Positions 23,493-31,225 of a stretch of 64,000 nucleotides of DNA are shown here, one piece after another. The notes beneath the pieces were generated by a model that was given only the letters and a program-made list of their open reading frames with translations, was not told the origin of the DNA and made no database searches. This DNA comes from Bacillota bacterium (lineage in GTDB: Bacteria > Bacillota > Clostridia > Christensenellales > UMGS416). The stretch covers positions 345,937 through 409,936 of the forward strand of contig JAEYRH010000008.1 of NCBI GenBank assembly GCA_023435705.1, given 5' to 3'. The stretch's first letter is position 1. Every line of letters begins with the position of its first letter. A program made the translations under genes and the position numbers.

Positions 23493-24050
23493 ATGCGACA
23501 GGAAGAGAAAATGGGCGGCGAACCGATTCCTCAAGTGAAGACGGTCTCCTACCCGATTAACTTATATCAATCCCTGCTGGGGCGTTATTTCACCGGCCAG
23601 ACGCCCAAGCTGCACCTCGGCGGCGACACCGGCGCCTGGGGCGCGTTGGTCAACCCCGCCAACTCCGGTGTGAACCTGCACATGAACGTGGTCACATTGA
23701 ACTATATCGAGGGCGAGCCGCTCACCATCGGCTTTTATATGAATGCTGACCTGCCCGGCGAGGGGCGGCTGTCACCACTGACCGCGCCGGCCAACTCAGC
23801 CCTGTGCCCGCTGCCGGAGCCGGAAGTGCGGGTGCGCTATGCCTCCGGCGTGGAGGGCACCCCCAAGGGCGGCCTGTTCACCTTCAGCCGCACCGCCTAC
23901 CCCGGCCAGCTCACGATGCTGGAGAAGGACGGGGCGTTCATCGTGCCACCGGGCGGCAGCTACTGCGCCTATCTGCGCGGCCTGAAGCCGGGGCAACCCT
24001 GCTCCAAGGTTTATCTAGCGTTTGGGTGGTATGAGGAGCCTATCTGCTGA
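23493..24050 (+). CDS. DUF6143-like protein, probably sporulation-expressed
   Basis: A 185-residue soluble protein. The pattern YPINLYQSLLGRYFTGQTPKL, WGALVNPANSGVNLHMNVVTL, NSALCPLPEPEVRVRYASG and FIVPPGGSYCAYL fits what I recall of DUF6143 in Clostridia, a beta-rich family of unknown role. The ATG at 23493 stands 30 bases below the sigma-K-type -10 and after GAAAGGGTGG. The promoter suggests mother-cell expression late in sporulation. It is a single gene. Confidence 0.65.
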   Translation: MRQEEKMGGEPIPQVKTVSYPINLYQSLLGRYFTGQTPKLHLGGDTGAWGALVNPANSGVNLHMNVVTLNYIEGEPLTIGFYMNADLPGEGRLSPLTAPANSALCPLPEPEVRVRYASGVEGTPKGGLFTFSRTAYPGQLTMLEKDGAFIVPPGGSYCAYLRGLKPGQPCSKVYLAFGWYEEPIC

Positions 24051-24133
24051 TCGCATTTCGCCATCGGTGCTCACGCACCTCGGCGAGTTTTCACCCGTTT
24101 CTGCAATCCGTTACCCACCCACCGCAATAAAAC

Positions 24134-24166
24134 AAACCGGCCACCGATTGCGTCGATGACCGGTTT
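24134..24166. terminator. Bidirectional terminator hairpin
   Basis: AAACCGG (24134-24140) pairs with CCGGTTT (24160-24166), with further pairing inside (CGAT/ATCG). On the minus strand a T-rich TTTGTTTTATT follows. It separates two convergent genes. Confidence 0.6.
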
Positions 24167-24187
24167 CTTATCAACATATCGCAAAAA

Positions 24188-24982
24188 TCAAAGGCAAAGC
24201 TCCTCGCAGGGCCCATCCTGCCCGGCTACAATGATGCGCACATCGCGCCCCGGCAATATGCCCTCGGTGCAGAGCAGGTGCTCCACGGTGCCAAAGGCCT
24301 TCTCAGGCGTATTGTTTTCCTCCGAAAGATGGCCCAGCGCCACCTGCCTGGCCCCGGCGATCACCAGCTTTTGCAGCGCAAGCCCGCAGTCCTTGTTGCC
24401 CAAATGGCCATGCCTGCCATAAATGCGCTTTTTCAGCATCTGAGGATATTTGCCATAGAGCAGCATCTGCTCGTCGTAGTTGGATTCCAGCACGAGCAGC
24501 CGGCAGCCCATCAGTCGCCCCAGCAGCTTTTGGGGCATGTGGCCGATGTCGGTAATCACCGCGCCGCGCACGCCGCCGGCGTAAAATCCGTAACCCAGCG
24601 AACGGGCCGAGTCGTGGGGCTTGTCGTAGGTCTCCACATTGAGGCCGCGCACGCAGAAGTCGGTGTCGGTCTCCACAACCACACGCTGGGCCTCCGGCAG
24701 CCGCGCAAGCCTGGAGGCCATGCCGGCCCAGGTCTCCCGGTTGGCAAACACCTTGACGCCATACTTGGCCGCGAACACATCCAGGCCCGCGATGTGGTCG
24801 CCATGCTCGTGGGTGATGAGCACGCCATCCAGCGAAGCCGGGTCGCGCCCCATGTCGCAGAGCACCTGCACAAGCCTTGCGCAGGAGACTCCGGCATCCA
24901 CCAGCAGCCTGGCCCCGCCGGCCTCCACATAGGTGGCGTTGCCGCGGCTGCCCGAAAACAGCGGCCGGATCATCATATGCAA
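24188..24982 (-). CDS. MBL-fold hydrolase (YycJ/WalJ-like)
   Basis: A metallo-beta-lactamase-fold protein of about 264 residues. FSGSRGNATYVEAGGARLLVDAG opens the fold, HEHGDHIAGL is the metal site, and DIGHMP, LESNYDEQML and RHGHLGN supply later ligands. This is the YycJ type, linked in other Firmicutes to DNA metabolism or wall control, although no walRK genes are present here. The start is uncertain: TTG at 24982 sits 8 bases after GGGAGG; ATGs at 24976 and 24973 are alternatives. Confidence 0.85.
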   Translation of the reverse strand: MHMMIRPLFSGSRGNATYVEAGGARLLVDAGVSCARLVQVLCDMGRDPASLDGVLITHEHGDHIAGLDVFAAKYGVKVFANRETWAGMASRLARLPEAQRVVVETDTDFCVRGLNVETYDKPHDSARSLGYGFYAGGVRGAVITDIGHMPQKLLGRLMGCRLLVLESNYDEQMLLYGKYPQMLKKRIYGRHGHLGNKDCGLALQKLVIAGARQVALGHLSEENNTPEKAFGTVEHLLCTEGILPGRDVRIIVAGQDGPCEELCL

Positions 24983-25088
24983 CAGCGCCACCTCCCTTTT
25001 CTACAACAAAAACCACAAACAGAACTATATTATACTGTGTATGGCCGAAAATGGCGAATCATCATAAGAAACGGCTGTTATATCTGCC

Positions 25089-25158
25089 AAAATCCATGCA
25101 TATGGGTAATATATCATTGATATTGCGGATGGAGATGTTATAATATGAGCATGGATTT
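25089..25158 (+). promoter_or_regulatory. Promoter framed by a perfect inverted repeat
   Basis: TTGATA (25117-25122), 16 bases, TATAAT (25139-25144). It is enclosed by AAATCCATGC (25090-25099) and GCATGGATTT (25149-25158), a perfect 10-bp inverted repeat, with a third partial copy AAAATCCATCC at 25163. This may be an operator allowing loop or paired binding; no regulator is identified. Confidence 0.5.
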
Positions 25159-25221
25159 GTGTAAAATCCATCCTTTTTGTGTGATTTCTCTCAGCCCATC
25201 TCGTCATGGGGAGCGATGCAT

Positions 25222-25662
25222 ATGAGTTTCTGCCCGAAATGCGGTTATCAGAACTCAGATCAGGCCATTTATTGCGGCCGCTGCGGCAGCTCGCTCACCG
25301 GCCAGGGCTACGCCCAGCCGGGCGGGCCCACCGTGGTGGTGGTGGGAAACAGTGTCCAGCAGGCTCCGGTGGGCTCCAACTCCGGCATGGTGTGGCTGTG
25401 GGTCAACATCGCCTTTACGGTGCTGGGCTGTTGCACCAACCCGCTGTTTTGGGTGGGGATCATCTTCGGCGGCATCTCCGTGAGCAAATATAAGAACGGG
25501 TTGTATGCGGAAGCGAAATCCAGCGCCAACGTGGCCAAATGGCTGTTTTGGATTGCGTTGATCCTGGGGGTGATCGTTACGGTCATATCCGCCGTTCTGG
25601 GCCTGATCCCCGTGATCATCGCCTTCATCGCCACCATAGCGGAGTCATCAGGGCTTTATTAA
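25222..25662 (+). CDS. Zinc-ribbon membrane protein, CD225-like (copy 1)
   Basis: A 146-residue protein. The N-terminal zinc ribbon is FCPKCGYQNSDQAIYCGRCGSSL, followed by a Gly/Pro/Val linker. Two membrane segments (WLWVNIAFTVLGCCTNPLFWVG and AKWLFWIALILGVIVTVIS) enclose SKYKNGLYAEAKSSAN, the layout of CD225/dispanin proteins. The function of bacterial members is unknown. First of three related tandem genes. The ATG at 25222 is 8 bases past GGGGAG. Confidence 0.75.
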   Translation: MSFCPKCGYQNSDQAIYCGRCGSSLTGQGYAQPGGPTVVVVGNSVQQAPVGSNSGMVWLWVNIAFTVLGCCTNPLFWVGIIFGGISVSKYKNGLYAEAKSSANVAKWLFWIALILGVIVTVISAVLGLIPVIIAFIATIAESSGLY

Positions 25663-25696
25663 TCATACGATAACCATCATTCAAGGAGGAATCATC

Positions 25697-26209
25697 ATGA
25701 AATTCTGCTCCAAATGCGGCAACTCCAACGCCGACGAAGCTGCGTTTTGCTCCAGCTGCGGCACATCGCTGAACCAAGCCCCCGCCGCCCCGGCCGTGCC
25801 CGAGGTTCCCCAGGCTCCGGAAGTGCCCCAGGCCATGCCGGAAGCGCCCATTACCCCGCCTGAGGTGCCCCAGCCGGTCTACACCGCGCCCACCTATACG
25901 GCGCCGGCCTATGATTCCTCCGCCTATACAGCCCCCGCCGCGCCCGTTGAGGAGCAGAAAAACCCGGCCACACTGTGGCTCATCCTCAACATCGTGGCCA
26001 CCTTTGTGTGCTGCCCCGGCAGCTTCATCTTCAACGTGATCGGCATCATTTTGGCCGGCATGGGAATGAGCAGCTTCAAGAAGGGCGACATCGAAGATGC
26101 AAAGAAGAAGAGCAAGACCTCGATGATCCTGTTTATCATCGGCGTGGCGCTCGGCCTGATCACTTATGTGGTGGGCGGCATCGTTTGGCTGATTGCGGCC
26201 AACTCATAA
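25697..26209 (+). CDS. Zinc-ribbon membrane protein, CD225-like (copy 2)
   Basis: A 170-residue paralogue: zinc ribbon FCSKCGNSNADEAAFCSSCGTSL and a long Pro/Ala/Tyr linker with YTAPTYTAPAY repeats (residues about 30-85). The CD225-like pair is LWLILNIVATFVCCPGSF, SSFKKGDIEDAKKKSKTS and MILFIIGVALGLITYVVGG. The linker is longer than in copy 1. AAGGAGG precedes the ATG. It is 34 bases after copy 1 and probably in the same operon. Confidence 0.8.
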   Translation: MKFCSKCGNSNADEAAFCSSCGTSLNQAPAAPAVPEVPQAPEVPQAMPEAPITPPEVPQPVYTAPTYTAPAYDSSAYTAPAAPVEEQKNPATLWLILNIVATFVCCPGSFIFNVIGIILAGMGMSSFKKGDIEDAKKKSKTSMILFIIGVALGLITYVVGGIVWLIAANS

Positions 26210-26250
26210 CGGGTATCTATCATACAAATAAATACTACGAGGTGGATTGA

Positions 26251-26694
26251 ATGAAGACCTGCAACAAATGTGGAAACTCCAACGCCGACGAAGCCGTGTT
26301 CTGCGCCAGCTGCGGCGCCCCGCTGGACCAGGCCCCCCAGGCGGCCCCCGAACAGCCCGCCTACACCGCCCCGGTTTATGAAACCCCAGCCTATTCCGCC
26401 CCCGCAGCCTCCGCTGTGCCCGCTGAGAAGAACAAGGCCACCTTGTGGCTGATCCTCAACATCGTGTTCACCGTGCTCTGCTGCGGCAACCTTTTTAACA
26501 TCATTGGCATCGTGTTCGCCGCCATCGGCAGCGGCAGCTACAAGAAGGGCGACTATGAGGACATGAACAAGAAGGTCAAGATCTCGATGATCATGTTCAT
26601 CGTGGGCATCGTGCTCGGCTTGATTGGCCTTGTTGTGGGCATTTTCTCCGGCCTGCTGTCCTTCCTGCCCCTCATGAACGAGTTCAACTACTAA
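26251..26694 (+). CDS. Zinc-ribbon membrane protein, CD225-like (copy 3)
   Basis: A 147-residue paralogue: CNKCGNSNADEAVFCASCGAPL, a linker with YTAPVYETPAYSAPA, then LWLILNIVFTVLCCGNLFNIIGIVFAAIGSGSYKKGDYEDMNKKVKIS in two parts with a second membrane segment. Closest to copy 2, from which it probably arose by duplication. The operon ends at the terminator 12 bases downstream. Confidence 0.8.
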   Translation: MKTCNKCGNSNADEAVFCASCGAPLDQAPQAAPEQPAYTAPVYETPAYSAPAASAVPAEKNKATLWLILNIVFTVLCCGNLFNIIGIVFAAIGSGSYKKGDYEDMNKKVKISMIMFIVGIVLGLIGLVVGIFSGLLSFLPLMNEFNY

Positions 26695-26706
26695 TCCTGA
26701 CCTGCA

Positions 26707-26730
26707 GGCCCGGCAAGAGCCGGGCCTTTT
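26707..26730 (+). terminator. Rho-independent terminator of the zinc-ribbon operon
   Basis: Perfect GGCCCGGC-AAGA-GCCGGGCC followed by TTTTCTTT. Confidence 0.9.
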
Positions 26731-26769
26731 CTTTATCACCACGCAGCCTGGCTGTAAAAGGACGCAAAC

Positions 26770-27243
26770 ATGATCGGCGCTACGGAGAAGCACGCAGTGA
26801 AACACACACAAAAACCGAACCGGCGGGCCTGGGCGATGGCCATCGCCGTGTTGCTGGTGATTGCCGCCGCCGCGGGGCTTTGGGTTGTGAAAGAGACAGA
26901 CCCCGATGGCCCCAGCATCCTGCCGCCTTGCCTGTTTTATCAGTTCACAGGGCTTTATTGCACCGGCTGCGGCATCACGAGGGCGCTGCACCTGATCCTG
27001 AACGGCCACTTCTACGCCGGCTTCCGCATGAACCCGCTGGCGGTGATCAGCCTGCCGTTTTTGGTGGTGCTGCTGGCGGTGATGCTGCTGCGGCTTTGGA
27101 AGGACCGGCCCCTGCCCGGCATGCCGCTGTGGGTGCCATGGGCGGCGCTGGCGGTGATCGTGCTTTTTATGGTGGCCCGCAACCTGCCCTGGGAACCCTT
27201 TTCCTGGCTTGCGCCCACGGTGATCCCGTGGGTGAGATCATAA
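26770..27243 (+). CDS. DUF2752 membrane protein
   Basis: A 157-residue membrane protein. The DUF2752 signature is clear: PCLFYQFTGLYCTGCGITRALHLILNGHFYAGFRMNPLAV (split: CxxCG near residue 65, then TRAL, then NPL). It has three or four membrane segments. The CxxCG may bind metal or form a disulphide; the family's role is unknown. The ATG follows AAAGGA. Two small membrane-protein genes follow closely. Confidence 0.85.
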   Translation: MIGATEKHAVKHTQKPNRRAWAMAIAVLLVIAAAAGLWVVKETDPDGPSILPPCLFYQFTGLYCTGCGITRALHLILNGHFYAGFRMNPLAVISLPFLVVLLAVMLLRLWKDRPLPGMPLWVPWAALAVIVLFMVARNLPWEPFSWLAPTVIPWVRS

Positions 27244-27266
27244 TACAATTTTCAGGAGGTATCACA

Positions 27267-27488
27267 ATGGCTGTTCCATCCCCATATGATTTGGGTTACG
27301 GGTTTGCGGCCTTTCTCGCGACGGTGCTGCCGTTGCTGGTGGGCCTGGTGATCAGTGTGGTTTGCGGCATCGTCGGCATGAACATGGCCAAGAGCCGCGG
27401 CCTGCAGCCTGTACCCGGCTTCTTCGTCGGTCTGTTTGGCAGTTTCCTCGGCCTGTTTATCATCGCGCTGACGCCCAAGAAAATGTAA
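27267..27488 (+). CDS. Small membrane protein, tandem copy 1
   Basis: A 73-residue protein with two membrane segments (AAFLATVLPLLVGLVISVVCGIVGMNMAKSRG, then FFVGLFGSFLGLFIIALTPKKM) and a short basic loop MAKSRGLQPVPG. AGGAGG lies before the ATG. The C-terminus GLFIIALTPKKM is shared with the next gene. It resembles small 2-TM hypothetical proteins of Clostridia; function unknown. Confidence 0.7.
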   Translation: MAVPSPYDLGYGFAAFLATVLPLLVGLVISVVCGIVGMNMAKSRGLQPVPGFFVGLFGSFLGLFIIALTPKKM

Positions 27489-27522
27489 TAACACGTGAAA
27501 TAAACACTTGGGAGGAATCTTT

Positions 27523-27732
27523 ATGCCCGCATATGATCCATATTCATCAATCGCCTTGCTTGCCCAGATCATCCCGCTGGTGATCGGTTTGGCCGTGGGC
27601 CTGGTGTGCGCCTTTGTGGGCATGAGCATGGCCAAAAGCCGTGGCTTGCAACAGGTGCCCGCATTTTTCCTGGGGCTCTTCAGCGGGTTCATCGGTTTGT
27701 TTATCATCGCGTTGACGCCGAAGAAAATGTAG
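27523..27732 (+). CDS. Small membrane protein, tandem copy 2
   Basis: A 69-residue paralogue of the preceding gene: LAQIIPLVIGLAVGLVCAFVG, MSMAKSRGLQQVPAFFLGLF and the identical tail GLFIIALTPKKM. The ATG at 27523 is 7 bases after GGGAGG. The duplication is recent enough that loop and tail match almost exactly. Confidence 0.7.
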   Translation: MPAYDPYSSIALLAQIIPLVIGLAVGLVCAFVGMSMAKSRGLQQVPAFFLGLFSGFIGLFIIALTPKKM

Positions 27733-27955
27733 TCATTGGCCAAATGCCCCTTCTTGCGCCGTTTTGGCTCGGAAAACAGGTCGAAACAGGCCAAAACGGT
27801 GCAAAATCGGCAGAATAATGGCCTTGTGAGGCGCATTGGTCCATTGATCCTTGCAATTGAGAAAAAAATCATGTATGATATGGTGCAATCATCCAACAGA
27901 AGAGGCTTATGGCCTCTTTGTGATGTTGCAATTGTTTCAGGCAGGTTATGATTTC

Positions 27956-28174
27956 ATGCCGATGCTCGATTTTAAATGCAACAAATGCGGTGCCAAGTTT
28001 GAAGAGCTCGTGTTTGCACATACTAAAGACCGGGTTCGCTGCCCGGAATGCGGCCAAAATGATCTTTCCAGAGTGTATGAGGGCAAGTGCCTTTTCGGCT
28101 CGTTTTCCGGCGGCGGAAGGAAGGACTGCTGCGCCAGCGGCGGTTGCTCCACCTGCTCGGGTTGCTCCCATTGA
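27956..28174 (+). CDS. FmdB-type zinc-ribbon protein
   Basis: A 72-residue protein: DFKCNKCGAKFEELVF, then VRCPECGQNDLSRVYEGK, the FmdB/CxxC_CxxC_SSSS ribbon, with a Cys-rich tail DCCASGGCSTCSGCSH. Probably a small nucleic-acid or protein-binding regulator. Upstream, AAGAGGC/GCCTCTT (27898-27920) forms a small hairpin. Two ATGs (27956, 27962) are possible. It ends 33 bases before murA. Confidence 0.75.
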   Translation: MPMLDFKCNKCGAKFEELVFAHTKDRVRCPECGQNDLSRVYEGKCLFGSFSGGGRKDCCASGGCSTCSGCSH

Positions 28175-28207
28175 TAAAATTTGAATTCCACGGCAACGGC
28201 CGGAGGT

Positions 28208-29479
28208 ATGGCGTTGGTTGACGAAAAGCTCGTAATACGCGGCGGGAAACGCCTGGTGGGCGAAGTGCATGTGAGCGGGGGGAAAAACCCCGCCGTTGCG
28301 ATACTGCCTGCCACGCTGCTCTCCAACGGCGTGTGCACGATCGAGAACCTGCCGCTCATTGAAGACGTGCTGGTTTTGAAAAAGATGCTTGAGGCGCTCG
28401 GCGCCATTGTGGAGCTGGACGACAAGGGCACCATGCGTGTGGACCCTCGCCCCGTCAACAGCTGGAAGGCCCCGGCGGAGCTTGTGCGCCGCATGCGCGC
28501 CAGCAACTATTTGATCGGCGCGCTGCTGGGCCGCTTCGGCAAGGCAGAGGTGGGCTTCCCCGGCGGCTGCGACATTGGCCAAAGGCCGATGGACCTGCAC
28601 ATGAAGGGCTTCCGGGCCCTGGGCGCACAGGTGAACCTGATGCGCGGCGTCTATCAGGCATCCGCCGAAAAGCTCATTGGCAGCGAGATTTATCTGGACG
28701 CTGTGAGCGTGGGCGCGACGATCAACATCATGCTGGCAGGCTCCCGCGCAAAGGGCACTACCACGATTGTGAACGCCGCCAAGGAGCCCCATGTGGTGGA
28801 CCTGGCAAGCTTTTTGAACTCCATGGGCGCTCGTATCAAGGGCGCCGGCACCGATACAATCCGCATCCAGGGCGTGCCCGAGCTGCATGGCTGCACCTAC
28901 TCCATCCTGCCGGACCAGATTGAAACCGGCACCTGGATGGCCATCGCGGCAGCCACCGGCGGCGACATCACAATTTGGGACTGCGTGCCCTTCCACATGG
29001 AGTCCGTTTCGGCCAAGCTTTTGGAAATGGGCATGGAAGTGATTGAGGGCGAGGATTACTTAAGGGTGATCGGCCATGGCCGCCCCCGCCCGGCCAACAT
29101 CAAAACGCTGCCCTACCCCGGCTTCCCCACTGATTTGCAGCAGATTTTCACCGTGCTGTTGAGTGTTTCCTCCGGCGCGAGCATGATCACCGAAACAATC
29201 TTTGAATCCCGCTTCCGCTACATCGATGAGATCCGCCGCATGGGCGCCAATGTGCGCCTGGTAGATGACCGCGTGGCCATTGTGGACGGCACCGACGGCC
29301 TTTGGGGCGCGCCTGTGACCGCCACGGACCTGCGCGCCGGCGCGGCCCTCATTGTGGCCGGCCTCATCGCCGACGGCACCACCACCATTTCCAATGTGAA
29401 ATTCATTGACCGCGGCTATGAGCGCATTGACGAGAAGCTGAAAAAGCTGGGTGCTGATATCGAGCGGGTGTTTGAGTGA
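28208..29479 (+). CDS. murA: UDP-N-acetylglucosamine 1-carboxyvinyltransferase
   Basis: A 423-residue cytoplasmic enzyme catalysing the first committed step of peptidoglycan synthesis (enolpyruvyl transfer from PEP to UDP-GlcNAc). Visible parts are EKLVIRGGKRLVGEVHVSGGKN, the active-site Cys in GFPGGCDIGQRPMDLH (the fosfomycin target), PYPGFPTDLQQIF and the C-terminal FIDRGYERIDEKLKKLGADI. The GGAGG leaves only one base before the ATG at 28208; TTG at 28214, 7 bases away, may be the true start. Confidence 0.95.
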   Translation: MALVDEKLVIRGGKRLVGEVHVSGGKNPAVAILPATLLSNGVCTIENLPLIEDVLVLKKMLEALGAIVELDDKGTMRVDPRPVNSWKAPAELVRRMRASNYLIGALLGRFGKAEVGFPGGCDIGQRPMDLHMKGFRALGAQVNLMRGVYQASAEKLIGSEIYLDAVSVGATINIMLAGSRAKGTTTIVNAAKEPHVVDLASFLNSMGARIKGAGTDTIRIQGVPELHGCTYSILPDQIETGTWMAIAAATGGDITIWDCVPFHMESVSAKLLEMGMEVIEGEDYLRVIGHGRPRPANIKTLPYPGFPTDLQQIFTVLLSVSSGASMITETIFESRFRYIDEIRRMGANVRLVDDRVAIVDGTDGLWGAPVTATDLRAGAALIVAGLIADGTTTISNVKFIDRGYERIDEKLKKLGADIERVFE

Positions 29480-29499
29480 CGAGTAGTCAGTAAATGAAC

Positions 29500-29705
29500 C
29501 CAATCCCTACCCCCTTTGTTTTTGCCAAAGGCAAAAATTCAAGGGGGGATGCCTCCGCAGAGGCAGGGGGGATTTCTCGGAATGCTACCATGATCAGATT
29601 TTATTGCTTGCCTCTTGGTTTCTTGCGGGCCGGTACAGACTGGCCGCATCCTGCGGATGCTGCTCGCCCAAGCAACCCGGAGCCCGGCCCGTACATTGAG
29701 AGAGA
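29500..29705 (+). repeat. Dispersed repeats, one with nested insert
   Basis: The 418-base gap before the glycosyltransferase gene starts with CCCCTTTGTTTTTGCC..GGCAAAAATTCAAGGGG (29510) and has GGGCCGGTACAGA..GGAGCCCGGCCCGTACA at 29628-29696, interrupted by CTGGCCGC..GCTCGCCCAAGCAACC. From 29706 to 29897 I see only AT-rich leader sequence, presumably with the promoter. Confidence 0.65.
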
Positions 29706-29897
29706 TATCTTAATGGCATTCTTGAATCCCGGCTTTGCTGGCAATTAGCATTGCAAGATAAATCCCCCTCGCAATCATTCGAATCCTCGAATTCATAAAA
29801 GATTTATCCTTCCTTCACACCCCCACAACCAAGCAAACTGTAAAATTCAGGATAAAATGGCGATTTGTTTCGTCTTAACAAACGAAAGGCAAAGAAT

Positions 29898-30839
29898 ATG
29901 AAAGACAAATTTCTGCTCTCCGTCATCGTGCCGATGTATTATGAGCAGGAGGTGGCCCGCGAGTGCCACCGCAGGCTCACGCAGGTGCTGGATGGAAAGT
30001 ATGACTATGAGCTGCTCTACATCAACGACGGCTCCACCGATCAGACGCTGCCGATCCTGAAGGAGCTGGCCGAGCAGGACAAGCGGGTGCGCGTGATCAG
30101 CTTTTCAAGAAACTTCGGCCACCAGGTGGCGGTGACAGCCGGCGTGCACCACGCACAGGGCGACGCACTGGTGATCATTGACGCCGATTTGCAGGACCCG
30201 CCGGAGCTGATCCCCGAGATGATCCAGATGTGGCAGGACGGTTGGGAGGTTGTGTATGCCAAGCGCAAGCGCCGCAAGGGCGAAAGCGCCTTCAAGCTTT
30301 TCACAGCCAAAATGTTTTACAAGACGCTGCGGATGCTCACCGATATTGATATCCCCGCCGACACCGGCGATTTCCGCCTGATTGACCGCAAAGTGGCAGA
30401 AGCCTTCAAGCAGATGCCGGAGCGCAGCCGCTTCATCCGAGGCATGATCGCCTGGCTGGGCTTCAAGCAGACGCCCATTGAGTATGAGCGCGACGCTCGC
30501 TATGCCGGAGAGACCAAATACCCTCTGAAGAAGATGCTGAAACTGGCCAGCAACGGCATTTTGAGCTTCTCCACCCAGCCGCTGCGCCTTGTGATGCAGG
30601 CGGGCATGCTGGCAGTGGTGGTGTCGCTGGGCCTGCTGATCTACGCGATCATTTCAAAGGCCACCGGCCACGCGGACACCGGCTGGGCGAGCCTGATGGT
30701 CACGGTGACCTTTCTGGGCGGCGTGCAGCTGATTTCCGTGGGCGTGCTGGGGCAATACCTGGCACGCATGTTTGAAGAGAGCAAAAACCGCCCGCTTTAT
30801 GTGATCAGCGAGACGGTGAACCTGGACAGCAAGCAATAA
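29898..30839 (+). CDS. GT2 glycosyltransferase (undecaprenyl-phosphate type)
   Basis: A 313-residue GT-A enzyme with two C-terminal membrane helices, the GtrB/DPM1-like design that loads a sugar on undecaprenyl phosphate. Motifs are SVIVPMYYEQEV, YINDGSTDQT, SFSRNFGHQVAV, IDADLQDPPE (DxD) and DTGDFRLIDRKV, with membrane segments from residue about 225 (LVMQAGMLAVVVSLGLLIY) and 255. The sugar is not predictable. The ATG at 29898 is chosen over an earlier frame opening. Confidence 0.9.
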   Translation: MKDKFLLSVIVPMYYEQEVARECHRRLTQVLDGKYDYELLYINDGSTDQTLPILKELAEQDKRVRVISFSRNFGHQVAVTAGVHHAQGDALVIIDADLQDPPELIPEMIQMWQDGWEVVYAKRKRRKGESAFKLFTAKMFYKTLRMLTDIDIPADTGDFRLIDRKVAEAFKQMPERSRFIRGMIAWLGFKQTPIEYERDARYAGETKYPLKKMLKLASNGILSFSTQPLRLVMQAGMLAVVVSLGLLIYAIISKATGHADTGWASLMVTVTFLGGVQLISVGVLGQYLARMFEESKNRPLYVISETVNLDSKQ

Positions 30840-30884
30840 GTACGGCAGCCCCGTGTCGAACGGACGCTTTGTTTGCCGGATGCC

Positions 30885-30913
30885 TTGACGGGCGGCTCAT
30901 GGTTGGCTACCAT
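30885..30913 (+). promoter_or_regulatory. Promoter of the small protein-rho unit
   Basis: TTGACG (30885-30890), 17 bases, TACCAT (30908-30913), about 100 bases before the first gene. Confidence 0.45.
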
Positions 30914-31015
30914 AAAAGGAAATGAGGCAAATGGGAATTGATCCGGTTGGGCACATCGTTTTACCGTTGTTGAAAATCCGAGGATGATATTGACCATCAA
31001 AGGAGCGAACCACCA

Positions 31016-31171
31016 ATGAGGGATCAGGGCAGGGGCGCGCTGGCGCTTCGCATCGTGTTGACCGTCGTGGCGGTGCTGGTGCTGTTAAACGGCATTGTGC
31101 TGCTGTGCGAGACGGACCCCAAGCAATTCTACAGACACCTGTTTGGCATCTCATCCACCGCCACCCCGTGA
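31016..31171 (+). CDS. 51-residue single-span membrane protein before rho
   Basis: ATG at 31016 after AAAGGAG opens a 51-codon frame: MRDQGRGALALRIVL, then a hydrophobic span VLTVVAVLVLLNGIVLL, then CETDPKQFYRHLFGISS, stop TGA 31169-31171. Positive N-terminus and one membrane helix suggest a small inner-membrane protein. It lies 54 bases before rho and is probably on the same transcript. I know no match. Confidence 0.6.
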   Translation: MRDQGRGALALRIVLTVVAVLVLLNGIVLLCETDPKQFYRHLFGISSTATP

Positions 31172-31225
31172 AAACGAATCGTGACAGCGCACCCGCGCTT
31201 GTATGCAATAAAGGAGAATCACCCA

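Noticed and set aside
29760..29800. tRNA T-loop-like TTCGAATCC
   Set aside because: No acceptor, D-arm or anticodon stem can be built around it.
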